DNA of 64,000 nt from Panulirus ornatus (GCF_036320965.1 NC_092255.1:13363634-13427633), one strand, 5' to 3'. Shown: positions 34,771 through 46,712, counted from the first letter of the stretch. Program-made: numbers and translations. Notes: generated from the sequence alone by a model not told the origin.

Positions 34771-34844
<74 letters not shown>
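34771..34844. repeat. (TA)n microsatellite
   Basis: Thirty-seven dinucleotides between the 5' truncation of RTE copy A and the 3' end of a short RTE-derived element. Confidence 0.97.
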
Positions 34845-34846
<2 letters not shown>

Positions 34847-34972
34847 TTTTCTTTCATACTATTCGCCATTTCCCGCGTCAGCGAGGTGGCGTTAAGAACA
34901 GAGGACTGGGCCTCTGAGGAAACATCCTCATCCAGCCCCCTTCTCTGTTCCTTCCTTTGGAAAAAAAAAAAA
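34845..34972 (-). mobile_element. short RTE-derived non-autonomous element, 3' half
   Basis: The plus strand reads CATACTATTCGCCATTTCCC, then GCGAGGTGGCGTTAAGAAC, then a CTTCTCTGTTCC block and A13. The same blocks occur at 51.2, 52.0, 55.5 and 56.3 kb. The part homologous to the RTE 5' end is missing here. Confidence 0.8.
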
Positions 34973-35314
34973 ATCACAATTGAGCGCGTGATCAAGTGAA
35001 TTCCTTCTAAACGATGGGGAAATAAGACACGATAAGTTCCCAAGTGCATTTTCGTGTAATAATCACATCATCAGGGGAGACACAAGAGAGAAATATAGCA
35101 GTCAGTTGATATACAACGAAGAGACGTAGTTAGGACGCCATTTGGCAAACAAGCATCCAAGCTGCGTCTCTTCTTTGGCAAAGTGCCCAATTTATCGACT
35201 CGCTTCGACGGAAGGACTGACTGCTGCAACCAGGATTCGAACCATGGAGGTTCCTATATTTATTTTCACACCTCACAGTTCCGTGTTTGTCCGTATTTAC
35301 GAATTGCGTCACTG
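34973..35314. other. unassigned sequence with a B-box-like motif
   Basis: CAACCAGGATTCGAACC near 35228 is the reverse complement of a B box and may mark an old minus-strand SINE. No gene. Confidence 0.4.
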
Positions 35315-35385
35315 ACCAAACCCTTAAGGATCACGTCAAAGGTCAGGCCAATTAGAGGTAAGGGTCGTACGGCCTTACTAGATAT
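35315..35385. mobile_element. solitary core of the 21-bp foldback-like element
   Basis: CCTTAAGGATCACGTCAAAGG, with TCAGGCCA and then AAGGGTCGTACGGCC after it, matches the sequence that separates the arms of copies 3 and 4, with less than one 21-bp unit attached. Confidence 0.5.
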
Positions 35386-35665
35386 TGTCCCTATACCTAA
35401 CCGTCAATACTCTATGACCATCGTGTGCGACTCGATGCTTCTCTGTTTTCGTAAAGGAAAGCCATCCAATTTCAGATCTAATTCCGAGAAGTTTGCCGGT
35501 GACGTAGGTTGTTGTAGCCGGTGTGGACAGTTTCTGCAAGTTGTTACGGTCGTTATCGTGTTGGCTGTGGTCGTTTTCCACTTGGTGTTTTGGTGGTCCA
35601 TGGATCATTATAGTTGATGTATGTTTTGATTTAGCGGGGCCCACACGAGTTGATAGGGTCCAATA
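35386..35665. other. unassigned unique sequence
   Basis: Nothing recognised. Confidence 0.35.
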
Positions 35666-36289
<624 letters not shown>

Positions 36290-36735
36290 GATGGATCAGT
36301 CTTTAGTTATGGTAGGGTGCAACACTAAGTGTTTAGTATTGAGACACAACACTCTCTTTAGTAATGGGGTACAACACTGTGTCTTTAGTAATGGGATACA
36401 TCACTTTGTCTGTAGTGATGGGGTACAATACAGTGTCATTAGGAATGGGTATAACACTGTGTCATTAGTAATGGGGTATGATATTGTGTCATTAGTCTTG
36501 GGGTACAACACAGTGTCTTTAGGTATAACACTGTCTTGCAGTAATAGCGTAATACAATGTGCCTTTTGTAATGTGGTACAAGAGTGTGTTCTATGGTAAT
36601 AGGGCACAGCACTCTCTTGATAATGGGGTACACCATTTTTGCCTTAAGTAAGGTATAATGGGGTACAACACTTGGTCTTAAGTAAGGTATAATGGGGTAT
36701 ACAACACTGTAAGTAGCGGGTTATAACAGTATGTG
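36290..36735. repeat. about 27-bp minisatellite, degenerate
   Basis: TAATGGGGTACAACACTGTG with TCTTTAG recurs with many small indels; it is clearest between 36340 and 36540. Confidence 0.88.
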
Positions 36736-37187
36736 TAACATGGGTTCGTTTTCTTCCGCTGAGAGACTGGTCTTGCGTCCAACACAGCTGATACGCGTCA
36801 CCACACATTTGCGCTCCGATAATGTGCTGGATTCTGATGTGCCTTGTGCGCACTCGCCTCCCTCAGGGGTACGTGACGGCTGCCCCCTGGGGTCAAACTG
36901 GGTCACTGGTCAGCTCTAGGGTCATTATAGTGTCACTGATTCTCTCAGAATATGGGCCACAGGTTGACACAGTTAATCTCTATAAGGAGTTCTGTATCTC
37001 TATATATCTATAGCTCTATATCTCCCTGTGTGGGGTGGTACAGTCACTTCTGTGCCTCAGTGTTAACTGTGTCACAGTGGGCTAAACTGGTTTGGTTCTG
37101 GTTAGAATGGATGATTTGCTTCAGCCGTGTGGTTAGGTTCGGATCTTTGCTGGTGTTTGGCTCATAGATGGTCACATAGGGACTTTG
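36736..37187. other. unassigned sequence
   Basis: Contains scattered GGTCA and GTCACTG motifs that anticipate the array to the right. No gene recognised. Confidence 0.4.
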
Positions 37188-37203
37188 AGGTCATTCGAGG
37201 TCA
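37188..37203 (+). promoter_or_regulatory. AGGTCA direct repeat spaced by 4 (DR4-like)
   Basis: AGGTCATTCGAGGTCA is a perfect direct repeat of the nuclear receptor half-site. DR4 elements are bound by several nuclear receptor dimers. There is no gene nearby to regulate, so this is a sequence match only. Confidence 0.3.
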
Positions 37204-37695
37204 TTGGCCAGGGTCGAAGGTTACTGTAATGGGCCGGTAGTTCGCTATAGGATCGCCATGGGTCAGTAGTTGGTTGTGGGTGGGTCAGTGGCTGACCCGA
37301 GGGTCATGATAGGTGAGTGAACGGTTCTAGGGGTCACGATAGGCCAGTGGCTGGCTCTAGGGTCACTATAGGTCAGTGGCTGGCTAAGGGGTCACGATAG
37401 GTCAGTGGCTGACTCTGGGGGTCACGATAGGTCAGTAGCTGACTCTGGGGGTCACGCTAAGTCAGTGGTTGGCTTCGGGGGTCACGATAGGTCAGTGGCT
37501 GACTGTAGGGTCACGATAGGTCAGTGACTGGCTCTAGGGTCACGATAAGTCATTAGCTGACTTTGGGGGTCACGATAGGTCAGTGGCTGGCTCTGGGGGT
37601 CACAGTAAGTCAGTGGCTGGCCCTGGGGTCACAGCAGGTCGGCGGCCGCCAGCACTGGGGTCATAACAGGTCGGCGGCCGCCGGTTGTGAGGTCA
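37204..37695. repeat. about 30-bp minisatellite rich in AGGTCA
   Basis: GGGGTCACGATAGGTCAGTG followed by GCTGACTCT recurs roughly every 30 bp from about 37290. The right end changes to GGTCGGCGGCCGCC, twice. Confidence 0.9.
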
Positions 37696-37888
37696 TAGCA
37701 CTAACCAGGAAGGTGCGGGAGGTCACAGCGAACGCTCACGAAGCCGTCATGACGCAGCGGTGGAGCAGGTGGGTCCTTACCTCCAACAAGACGAGGCTCA
37801 CAATGTGCCTGGCCAACATGATGTGAAGCTTAGTTGGTATATATGTACACACTGTGGTTGTGTGGTGGTAATAGTGGGTACGAGTGTA

Positions 37889-37890
<2 letters not shown>

Positions 37891-37960
<70 letters not shown>
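37891..37960. repeat. (GA)n microsatellite
   Basis: About 70 bp; flanking sequence (TTGTG, GTACACACTGTGGT and TATGA) is partly duplicated with the next GA tract. Confidence 0.96.
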
Positions 37961-38060
37961 TGAGGCTCGAATTGTGCTTTGATATCATGATATGCTATGA
38001 AAGTTAGTATGATGTACGTACACACTGTGGTGGTAATGGGGGAAAGAGAGGGTACGAGCG

Positions 38061-38092
38061 GAGAGAGAGAGAGAGAGGGAGAGAGAGAGAGA

Positions 38093-38154
<62 letters not shown>
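38061..38154. repeat. (GA)n microsatellite
   Basis: About 94 bp with three GGGA interruptions; preceded by GTACACACTGTGGTGGTAAT as in the previous tract, so the two are probably a local duplication of about 170 bp. Confidence 0.95.
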
Positions 38155-38158
<4 letters not shown>

Positions 38159-38340
38159 CCGCGTAAGAAGCCCTAATGCAATCTACTCACTCTGACCCCC
38201 CCCCCCCCGCCCCCTCCAGCACCACCAGCGAGCCTGTGTCATCATCCCCCGCTGGTCTGTGTCTGGGGTCAGTTTTTGCCGGTGTCGGCAACGAATTGAT
38301 CGTGTCGGCCGCGGTCACTCCTGCCGTCGGTAGCGTCAGG

Positions 38341-38895
38341 GGATTACAGAGGTCGCAGAGGGTCTCCGTCAGACACCCCAGTTGGCCACAGAGGTCGCAA
38401 AGGGTTTCTGTCGCAGGGGGTTTCCGTTAGACACCCCAGTTAGCTACAGAGGTCGCAGGTCTCCGTCAGACACCCCAGCTTGCCACAGAGGTCGCAAAGG
38501 GCCTCCGTCAGACACCCTGGTTGGCCACAAAGGTCGCAAAGGGTCTCTAACAGACTCCCTGGTTGAGGTCGCAAAGGGTCTCCGTCAAACACCCCGGTTG
38601 GCCACAAAGGTCGCAAAGGGTCTCTAACAGACTCCCTGGTTGAGGTCGCAAAGGGCCTCCGTCAGACACCCTGGTTGGCCACAGAGGTCGCAGAGGGCCT
38701 CCGTCAGACACCCTGGTTGGCCACAGAAGTCGCAGAGGGCCCCCGTCAGACACCCTGGTTGGCCACAGAGGTCGCAGAGGGCCTCCGTCAGACACCCTGG
38801 TTGGCCACAGAGGTCGCAGAGGGCCTCCGTCAGACACCCTGGTTGGCCACAGAGGTCGCAGAGGGCCTCCGTCAGACACCCCGGCTTGCCACACA
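38341..38895. repeat. 42-bp minisatellite, about 13 units
   Basis: GGTCGCAGAGGGCCTCCGTC followed by AGACACCCTGGTTGGCCACA; spacing is 42 bp (38644, 38686). The first few units are divergent and one carries a deletion. Because 42 is divisible by three it is open in several frames on both strands. Confidence 0.95.
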
Positions 38896-39711
38896 CAAAA
38901 TTAGTTACTTCAATGCAGTAACTCGCATTCTTATCTTTTTTCCTTAGAATCATCTGTTCCTTTGTACTGTGAACCAGAGGTGGATACAGTGGTGATATAA
39001 GATTAACAACGTCTCAAAAAACGTAGGAATCTTTTCTTCTTCACGAGCAGAGACATTATCTAGACGTCTGCAGCTGTGTCTCGCTCCGTGTCTCGGTCAT
39101 ATCATGCGCAGTCTCCCGCGAGAGATCATTGTGAGCATCAGTCACTTCACATGGCTCTGCATGACGTACCACCTCAGCTCGGACCTCTCGTCGATTCCAC
39201 GAAGGTCTTTTCAACAGACCTATAATAATCTGCAGGCCTTTTATCTCCCATTCAGACACACAGGGGGAGCCCTGGAAATGTATATGATTACCCATATCTC
39301 TAGGTTTAATCCCCTCACTGGAAAGTAATCACCGTTGTAATCACTGGCCGTAAGTAGATAATGGCCCGTTTCAGCGACCACCCCCCCCTCCCCCCCGCCC
39401 CTCCCTCCCTCCTTGACTGGGTTGTTGGCATTTGTCCATTTGGCCAGCCATCTCAGGACGGGGGTCCCTGGGACTGCCTCTTACCCCGGGAAACGTGACT
39501 CGTCCAGGTGGTAAAGAGTGAATACCTCAGCGGCTGTCCACCACGGAGGCGGCAGCCAGCCAGACCAGCCCTGCTCCTCCCTATATAGTGAGGCGGAATC
39601 ACGACTTGGCCATTTCTCTTTTTCTGTTTTACGATTATCCGTTTTATGAGCTAATAAAGCGTGAAGATGGAGGTGCCGTTCATTCTGACGTACAGAGTTG
39701 GTTAGCTCGTA
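38896..39711. other. unassigned unique sequence
   Basis: C-rich stretch near 39380-39412. No recognised gene. Confidence 0.4.

Positions 39712-39770
<59 letters not shown>
39712..39770. repeat. (AC)n microsatellite
   Basis: About 58 bp, pure. Confidence 0.97.
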
Positions 39771-39772
<2 letters not shown>

Positions 39773-39878
39773 CATAAAAGAAAATTTGATGAAAGTGTAG
39801 ACGTAAAAGAACGAAAGAAAGAAGGTGCTGGAAGGCATGAAATCATTATCGAGAGAGCAAGAAACAGATGGATGATTG

Positions 39879-39955
39879 AGAGAGAGAGAGAGGAGGGAGG
39901 GAGGGGTTGAGAGAGAGATTAACAGAGGGACCAGAATCATCATAAACAGTAAGAG

Positions 39956-40025
<70 letters not shown>
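39879..40025. repeat. (GA)n-rich region
   Basis: Interrupted GA at 39879-39918 and a pure GA run at 39958-40025. Confidence 0.93.
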
Positions 40026-40028
<3 letters not shown>

Positions 40029-40276
40029 AGTGAGTTTACCTTCACAGTAAAGTGGGATTTAAACATCTAGCGGGAGGAAGGTCAATTTAGATGCTATATA
40101 CTGGGGGAAACGCACGAGTTACGAAGACTTCATAATTACTGTGAGTGTAGCCTCCTGCACGAGAGGTGCCACCTCCTGACGGTAAATAGTGAGGGTTGGG
40201 ATAAACTGATGCACAAAGGCGAGCCCTGGGGTGTGGAGGAGAGGTTGACATAATGGGTTACATTGTATAGTAAAAG

Positions 40277-40308
40277 ACCTATAATCCGGCATCTGCCGGA
40301 TTATAGGT
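40277..40308. repeat. perfect 15-bp inverted repeat with 2-bp spacer
   Basis: ACCTATAATCCGGCA, then TC, then its exact reverse complement. The AATCCGG core resembles pogo/Tigger-type terminal repeats, so this may be the residue of a small DNA transposon. That link is inference. Confidence 0.85.
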
Positions 40309-41254
40309 AGTGCTGGATATTATTAGAGTATTCCGATTACTTGAACCTGTGTATTGTACTGGTTGAAAACACTGACACTTTGTTAATGTTCCGAAATGCT
40401 GTTTTTCTGTAATTACCTATGATAACAGTTATATTCTGTGGTAAATCCCGACAAGAGCACACGAACTGCAGAGAAAAATACATAGATGAAAGTATTTGTG
40501 ATAAATGCGCTCAGTGATGTAATGTCCAGGTGAGAGCTGGCAAGTTTCATGATTATGATCTGAACATTGACGTACTGACCTGAAAGTGCTGAACGCTGTG
40601 CCAAGCGTTACGCTGGAGAGGTTCAGGAAGACAGTCTGCGTGTAAAGGTGAAATCGGTTAAGCATGTTGGCCTCCATATGGAGCATAATGAAGCAGGGAT
40701 GGAACTCCTTAGAATCTGATCAGGAAAACCTGCCATGAACACACCAGGAGGCGGACTGACACATCATTAAAATCACATCTCATTTTCATCTACATATGGA
40801 AAAATAGACAAACCTGTAGGTTGATTAAGACGCTGTGTGCAGTTTGATGTTTTATAAGACAGTCTTCATGATTAGATGAGTTGAGGATTGGCCAGTATCA
40901 AGTGCTGTCTCCTCCTCATCCTCCAACTCCCTCCGGCGAAAAACAGCCGACAGGCCAGTGTGGGCAGTGTGGGCACAGGAGGCGTCAACTGTGGTGGCAT
41001 CACCCGGGGGAAGCGTTCACGCTGGATGAGGAGGAAGTGGTGGAAGCAGGCGAGAACCTTACCACCACCAGGAGCAGCTACGAGAGAGGCAACAATATCA
41101 AACTGGATAACTTGTGTGGTGAACCCAGCAGACTGAGGTGGTGAATTTCACAAGCTGAACACACACACACACGGGATATGTTATAGGCGGATCTGTGAGG
41201 TGTGCAAAGAGGCAGTCAGTGGACAGATGTGTGAAGAGGGAGCAGGGTAGAAGG
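40309..41254. other. unassigned sequence
   Basis: 40880-41145 is GC-richer and open in two frames (about 82-87 codons each) but resembles nothing I know. It could be the far 5' part of the LINE relic that follows. (AC)n at 41160-41173. Confidence 0.35.
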
Positions 41255-42994
41255 GGTAGAGATTATCATGTGTGGCTACAGATGGTTTCAGAAGGTAAAG
41301 AAAGCATGGAGCAGTTACAGAAGAAGACACCACTACATTTTGGTTTTAAGATACAAGAAGACAAGGAATAGATATACCAGAATGAGTGGAGTAAAAGCAG
41401 AAAAACTACGAAGAAGACGTTGTGGAGAAGCTCATAACGTTGGAAGAAATTATCATAGATACTTAAAGGGCAAAGTTTCAGTCATACACTTGATTAAAGG
41501 AAGGAATAACTGCTTGGAGTGGAGAATGAAACTGAATTACGATCTGCTCAGTGTATTTATTACTGAAGGTGTGCATCTCGCCAGCACTACCTGTCTGGGA
41601 TGTGAGTGCGGCCAGGTGAGACATCGAACTCATCAGATGAACTCTGAATAGTCCGGTGATGGAAAGAAAGCCATACAAGTTATTATGACTTTGATGATAT
41701 CTCGACCAAGGCGTTGAATGATTGTGCGTGATCCTTCGGCGAGATACTAGAAAAGATATTCCTTTCAAAATCACGTGATGAAATGTTCCGGCACAAGGGA
41801 GTGGAGGAAAGCAAAAATTTCATTAGCTTTAAAGGACAGAATAGAAATCGCGCTAAGCCATACGCCGCTATCACTAATAAATGCACTCTGTATAGTGACA
41901 TAAAACATTACGAGGGAAGAATCGGATAGCAAGAAAATCTTGTGTAAGGCAATACTGTTCAAGTTTTGGGTGAAAACCTCATCCAGTGCCAGACTTCTGG
42001 ACTTTTGTCACAAAGTAAGTTACAGTCTATCTATGACAGGAGAATCCGTGATCTATAGGACCTCAGGGGCCAAAAGAAACCAGACGCCCCTTTCATAGGA
42101 ATGTCTGAAGTAACTATAATTTCAGGCAGGAGTCGTCGACCATAAGTAATTACTGGTGTCCCAAAGGGACTGCTTCTGGTTCTGCCTTTATTTGTTATGT
42201 GAGTAAATGACTTGCATGAGGGGATTGACTCATACCCGAACATATTTGCAGATGATGCCTTGCTTATGGGAGAAATAAATAGAAAAATCCAATAATTCTA
42301 CATGAATAATAGGACAGAGTTCATCACTGCTCAGTTGCACTACACGTGAGACTCACCCCCAACAAGTATAAAGTGTTGAGGTTGGGAAGCAACAGAATAT
42401 AGGCCTGTGACTAACCACCACCTTGCAGGAAGTAGAGCAGAGGGAGCCACCAGCGAGAGGAGTGTTTACTATAGACGTACATTATGCCTGGCTCGTCACT
42501 ACATGACTGTGTTACACAGGATGTGAACCAATCAAGCTATATCTTGGCCCGTGTCAAAACCGCCTTGTTTTACCTGGTTAACGATCATCGGATAGATAAT
42601 ATCGTCGTACTTCTTTTACCCAAATTAGAACGTACATCATCAATTTGGTCTCCCCAGTTGAAGTAGATTGATAAAGAGTCCAAGTAATGGGTGAGAAATA
42701 TTGCACTGAAGGGAAGGGATCTTGAGTTATGAGGAGAATGTAGGAGCGCCATAGTTAAACCATTGGAGACAGGAGTCCAGGGCAAGATATGAAGGAATAT
42801 TTCATCTCCAGTAGATTCGATGAGGCTGGTCATGAGGCAGTACTGTGACCCCAGGAACGACCGATTAGTTACAGGGAACGAACGAAGGAGAATGAGAGGC
42901 GGGAGGCAATATGTTAGTGGAGTAAAGAAGAGGCGAACTGAGTGATAAACGAAGACAGAAATGAGAGGCAAAATGATTGGTTCCCACCTCAGTA

Positions 42995-43080
<86 letters not shown>

Positions 43081-43335
43081 TCCCCGTTCATAAGAATTAG
43101 TTATTACACTTTCCCACATACACACATACACACCGTCTCCTTTCTGTAGTGGTTAGTGTAAGTGACCTTGAGTCAGCAGGAGCCAGCTCGGGGTCTGGCC
43201 TGCTCGGGGTCTTCACCATCGACATTATTGATGCGTGGAATAAGCTCCCAGAAAATGGCGTTCAGAGCAACACCCTTGCTGTCTTCAGAAGTAGGCTTGA
43301 TCATCGCTTGTCACTCTCCGATATTGAATAATTCA
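41255..43335 (+). pseudogene. CR1-like LINE relic, long
   Basis: Motifs occur in LINE order. KKAWSSYRRR and KKTRNRYTR lie at 41290-41380 and YLKGKVSVIHLIKG with LLSVFITE at 41460-41570, the linker before the reverse transcriptase. Near 42150-42265 are GVPKGLLLVLPLFVM, VNDLHEGIDSYPNIF and ADD (motifs B and C). Then come NKYKVLRLGSN at 42357-42390, LERTSSIWSPQLK near 42628-42665, and a final DAWNKLPENGVQSNTLAVF at 43230-43285 with a stop at 43331. Stops and frameshifts abound, motif A is missing and a long (CT)n has grown inside it. Confidence 0.75.
42999..43078. repeat. (CT)n microsatellite inside LINE relic
   Basis: About 78 bp, pure. Confidence 0.97.
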
Positions 43336-43845
43336 TTTAATCAGTCATCATAACACAGTGGTATATCATGCTACCTTCTCACCCACTGATCTCTCCCTGG
43401 CCAAGCTACAGTAACATACCAACACTGATTAACCCATGTCACCTGCTTTGACGGAGTAAGTAATCATTACTGTATCACTGTGCAACAGCAGGAATAATAG
43501 ACATAATAAGAGGCTGGAGCTCAAGTTTATCCTTAGTATTGTCTTTATAACAAAAGATGAAAGGATACACGTCATTACTGATGGGATACATAATTAATTC
43601 ATATTCGTAACATATTCTACCTTATGACTTTCCTATAAAGGTTTCCTTCTAGCATATTAATCCTGCAAGGTATTTTTTCCTACTTGTTTTACGACCTGTG
43701 TGTTGCCGGAGGGAGTGGAGGGTGGTGGAAAGCCTTTGTTTTACCATGCTTTTCTTCTACTGGTTTTTAAGGAGCAGCACCTTGCTTAGACCTTGGGTCT
43801 GTGTGGTCTGTGTATCTGTGTCTATGTAACTCTAATCTAGGGCGT
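43336..43845. other. unassigned unique sequence
   Basis: No supported feature seen. Confidence 0.4.
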
Positions 43846-43925
43846 GGCAGTCGGCCTATACCCAACCCAGGTGTTCATCTTCCCCTCGAGTCTGGTTCTT
43901 AAATAGGTGTGTGAGTGTTTCATAT
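43846..43925 (+). mobile_element. tRNA-derived SINE, family 1, distal part
   Basis: GCGTGGCAGTCGGCCTATAC, then CCAACCCAGGTGTTCATC and CTTAAATAGGTGTGTGAG follow the order of the blocks downstream of the B box in the copy at 11.6 kb. The promoter half is absent. Confidence 0.5.
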
Positions 43926-44102
43926 ACAGACTAGGGTTTTAGACATGATACATATATAAAAGGTTAAGCGACCGCACAACACAAGTGTCAAACTCTCTCC
44001 CCGTAACACAATTATTCATGACAGACTCCTACATCCTACGCCTGCTATTTGTATTTGTTTCACACAACCTTTGACTACATTTAATTCAGGAAATCGTAAA
44101 CA

Positions 44103-44198
44103 TTATTATTGTCATTATTATTATTATCATTATTATTATTATCATCATTATTGTTGTTATTATTATCATTATTATTATTATTATTATTGTTATTATTA
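44103..44198. repeat. (ATT)n imperfect microsatellite
   Basis: ATT/ATC/GTT triplets for about 95 bp. Confidence 0.95.
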
Positions 44199-44469
44199 CA
44201 AAAAAGAAAATACAAGAGAAAAAGAACTTTGCTACGTTGGCTTACGTGCTTAGTCAGCTAAGCGGCCATCTTGGTTGTTTACTAACACGGGAAGCGGTGT
44301 GTCTGGTAGCCTTGGGCGACGTGCTGTGTGAGGTGGTGTGTGTGTGTGTGTGTGTGTGTCCCTTGCTCTGCAAAATTTCTCTGCTGATGTGTTGAGCATC
44401 TGTGTAATTACCTGGTTGTATTTACCAGTTTGTATAGTATGGGAGGATGTAATGCATTAGCACTGGCCC

Positions 44470-45510
44470 CATGTACGTGTTTGAATGCAAAGGCCATAGT
44501 CTTAGATAATCTTGAATCTCACAGTCTTATGTTTGATCTGCAGTATGGCTGCCGTAAGGCGAGATCCACTGGTGATATTAATTCCTATCTTACTAATGTC
44601 TGGTCATCGTATGTTGTTGTCCTTGACATATCCAAAGCTTTTGACAGGGTGTGGCATCGGGGTCTCATCTCTAAGCTCCCCTCTTTTGGCTTCCCTCCTC
44701 CATTTTGCTTCCTCATATCTAGCTTCCTCTCCGGCCGATCTATCTCCGTCGCTGTTGATGGATCAGCCTCTCCCCCTTTCTCTATCAACAGCGGTGTCCT
44801 ACAAGACTCTGTCCTGTCTCCTTAACTTTTTCTCCTATTTATCAATGATTTCCTTTTTTCCCACAAATATCTAAATGCACACATACAATTACTGTATAAT
44901 CCACTTTTTTTGGAATATAGCTAAGTTTACCTATAAGAATATGAGTATCCTCTTTAGATGTCGAAATTTGTTTTCTTCTGAACAGTTGCTCCGTTTGTGG
45001 AAAGGATTGATACGTCCTTGTATATGGAGTACTGGGATGGTTCTTGCTCTGCAACTTGACAGAGTTGCGTTGAAATCATTCCGAGTATAGAAATTCTAAT
45101 TTCAAAACGTGACCCGTTTTCCCTACGCCGTAGACGTGTAGAATTATGCCGCAGTAAAGGTTCAGTTTCCCTCTTCTGTAGGTATTACTTTGGTTTTTGC
45201 TCCCGAGAGCTGGCTGTCTGTGTGCCCCCACCGTTACTTAACACCACGCGTTACTCGGTAATCTGCCGTGTCACATGATTACTGTCAGACTGTTTGCAAC
45301 TTAAGGGTGGGCCGTTTTGATAACTGTTTCTTTACATCCACGTCGAAGCCTTGGATCTCTTTACCCTCTCATGGCACATTAAAGGAAGAAAAAGAAAAAA
45401 AAGATGGTATTTCACTTCCTCCAAAACTCGTGAATACTTTCGCATGCCTCTCTTTCTTCCCCTACCTCTGCTTCAGTTAAGGCCCGTCCCTGATGTGGAC
45501 TTATGGCCAT
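44470..45510 (+). pseudogene. Jockey-like LINE reverse transcriptase relic
   Basis: The frame 44430-44825 reads LESHSLMFDLQYGCRKARST and then VVVLDISKAFDRVWHRGLIS (motif A), LISSFLSGRSISVAVDGSA and GVLQDSVLSP (motif B, with QG changed to QD), then a stop. LFLLFINDF follows but the palm Asp pair is gone. From 44940 ILFRCRNLFSSEQLLRLWKG and LIRPCIWS, and near 45125-45190 RRRRVELCRSKGSVSLLCRY, continue the C-terminal part, in broken frames. The end (45326-45510) is shared with the fragment at 3.1 kb. About ten residues before motif A are deleted relative to the usual spacing. Confidence 0.8.
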
Positions 45511-45734
45511 GAGTGGAGCCTCCAACGTATCAGAAATAAATGCGTGGAGAGTGTGTATGGTCTTGAACACCTGAAGAGGGCGTTCAAGATTTTTTAAGTC
45601 GGTGGCCATGTCTTGACGTTGACGGCTTTAATAACCCTTGGTAGTTGACGACCATCCAACATACCCTCTGTGTGTGTGTTTGTGTGTGTGTGTGACCAGT
45701 TTTCGTCATGCGCTGAATATCTGTTGGTCATTTG
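45511..45734. other. unassigned sequence
   Basis: Short GT run near 45670-45693. Nothing else. Confidence 0.35.
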
Positions 45735-45830
45735 AGTTCTTCCGTCGTACGTTGGTACGATCCTTGAGTACCACTTCGTTACGACCCTTTGCTGCAATGG
45801 CTTGACCTTTGACCTGATCCAAAACTTGCG
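45735..45830. mobile_element. left half of a 21-bp foldback-like element
   Basis: GGTACGATCCTTGAGTACCA and GTTACGACCCTTT are two left-orientation 21-bp units. They are followed by ATGGCTTGACCTTTGACCTG, the left part of the core seen at 31.88 and 63.6 kb. No right arm is present. Confidence 0.5.
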
Positions 45831-46204
45831 CCATGAAAGACCACATCTGAACCCTTTTATCTTTCTGTGATGATAATGAAACCTGTTAGTTTAACAGCAA
45901 CTCCATAAATGAAGGTATACATCATAATGCCAATATCAGACAAGTATTACATAATGAATAACTTCCATCTTGAGCTAAGACTTGAGAATTATTCATAAAC
46001 ATTTGAGAAATACTTTGGTGAATAATTCCTGTGTTGCAACCATTTTGTACAAATCTTTGCTTAATGTAAATTTCTATTATTTTTACAGGGGGTGAAGTGA
46101 TGTGTTTCCTTGTCTTGTGAATAGTCGCGAAGTGTACGTCTTTATTGTTGAAGTAACACCAGTGTGCGTGATTGCTGCCGTGATGGCAGAAGTGGACATT
46201 ATAC
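45831..46204. other. unassigned AT-rich sequence
   Basis: A 98-codon minus-strand frame (46218-45922) has no recognisable domain. Confidence 0.35.
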
Positions 46205-46445
46205 AGTGATGAGCTCAAAAGACTCGCCCAAGTGTCGAAACTATGACTCGCTGTGAAGAGTCACCCAGGTTCCATTCGGGGTTTGAAACACTGGCTCGTT
46301 GACAAGAGCCTCTGGGGTTCGACTCGGACTTTGAAACTATTAATTGCTACACTGTGCCACCCATGGTCGACTCAGGCTTCGAACAACGTGGTTCGCTGAC
46401 AAGAGTCGACCAGATTCGATTCGGGCTTCGAAACTGTGGCGTGAT
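46205..46445. repeat. about 48-bp tandem repeat with B-box-like motifs, 4-5 units
   Basis: Units of the type GGCTCGTTGACAAGAGCC, then GGGGTTCGACTCGG, then ACTTTGAAAC recur at roughly 48-50 bp with considerable divergence. Each unit has a GGTTCGAYTCGGG-like motif near the RNA polymerase III B-box consensus. Confidence 0.75.
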
Positions 46446-46686
46446 GAACTACATTAACTTTCGGTAAGTACAACATTCGTTTATCTTTTATACTTGATGT
46501 ATAATTTGTAGAGTTACATTGGGAAGTTATCAGGAAAGGAATCTTTTTTATTCTGTTGATTACATTACCAATCGTATAAGACGTCCAGGGGATCTGTGGT
46601 CATAGCTTATATATCAAGACGTGCTTTTCGCAAGGGTTCGAAGTCGCTCGACCCCTCGTTCCATTTTGCACTCCCGTCCAGCTTCT
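46446..46686. other. unassigned sequence
   Basis: Nothing recognised. Confidence 0.35.
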
Positions 46687-46712
46687 GGGGGGGGGGGGGG
46701 GGGGGGGGGGGG
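46687..46712. repeat. G26 homopolymer
   Basis: Twenty-six consecutive G, a likely quadruplex former and a likely sequencing trouble spot. Confidence 0.95.

Noticed and set aside
38341..38947. 42-bp array open on both strands as a possible repeat protein
   Set aside because: Period divisible by three explains the open frames. Both strands are open and there is no recognisable fold or start context.
40881..41144. Possible coding exon of 87 codons
   Set aside because: Two overlapping frames are equally open and neither resembles a known protein; left as unassigned.
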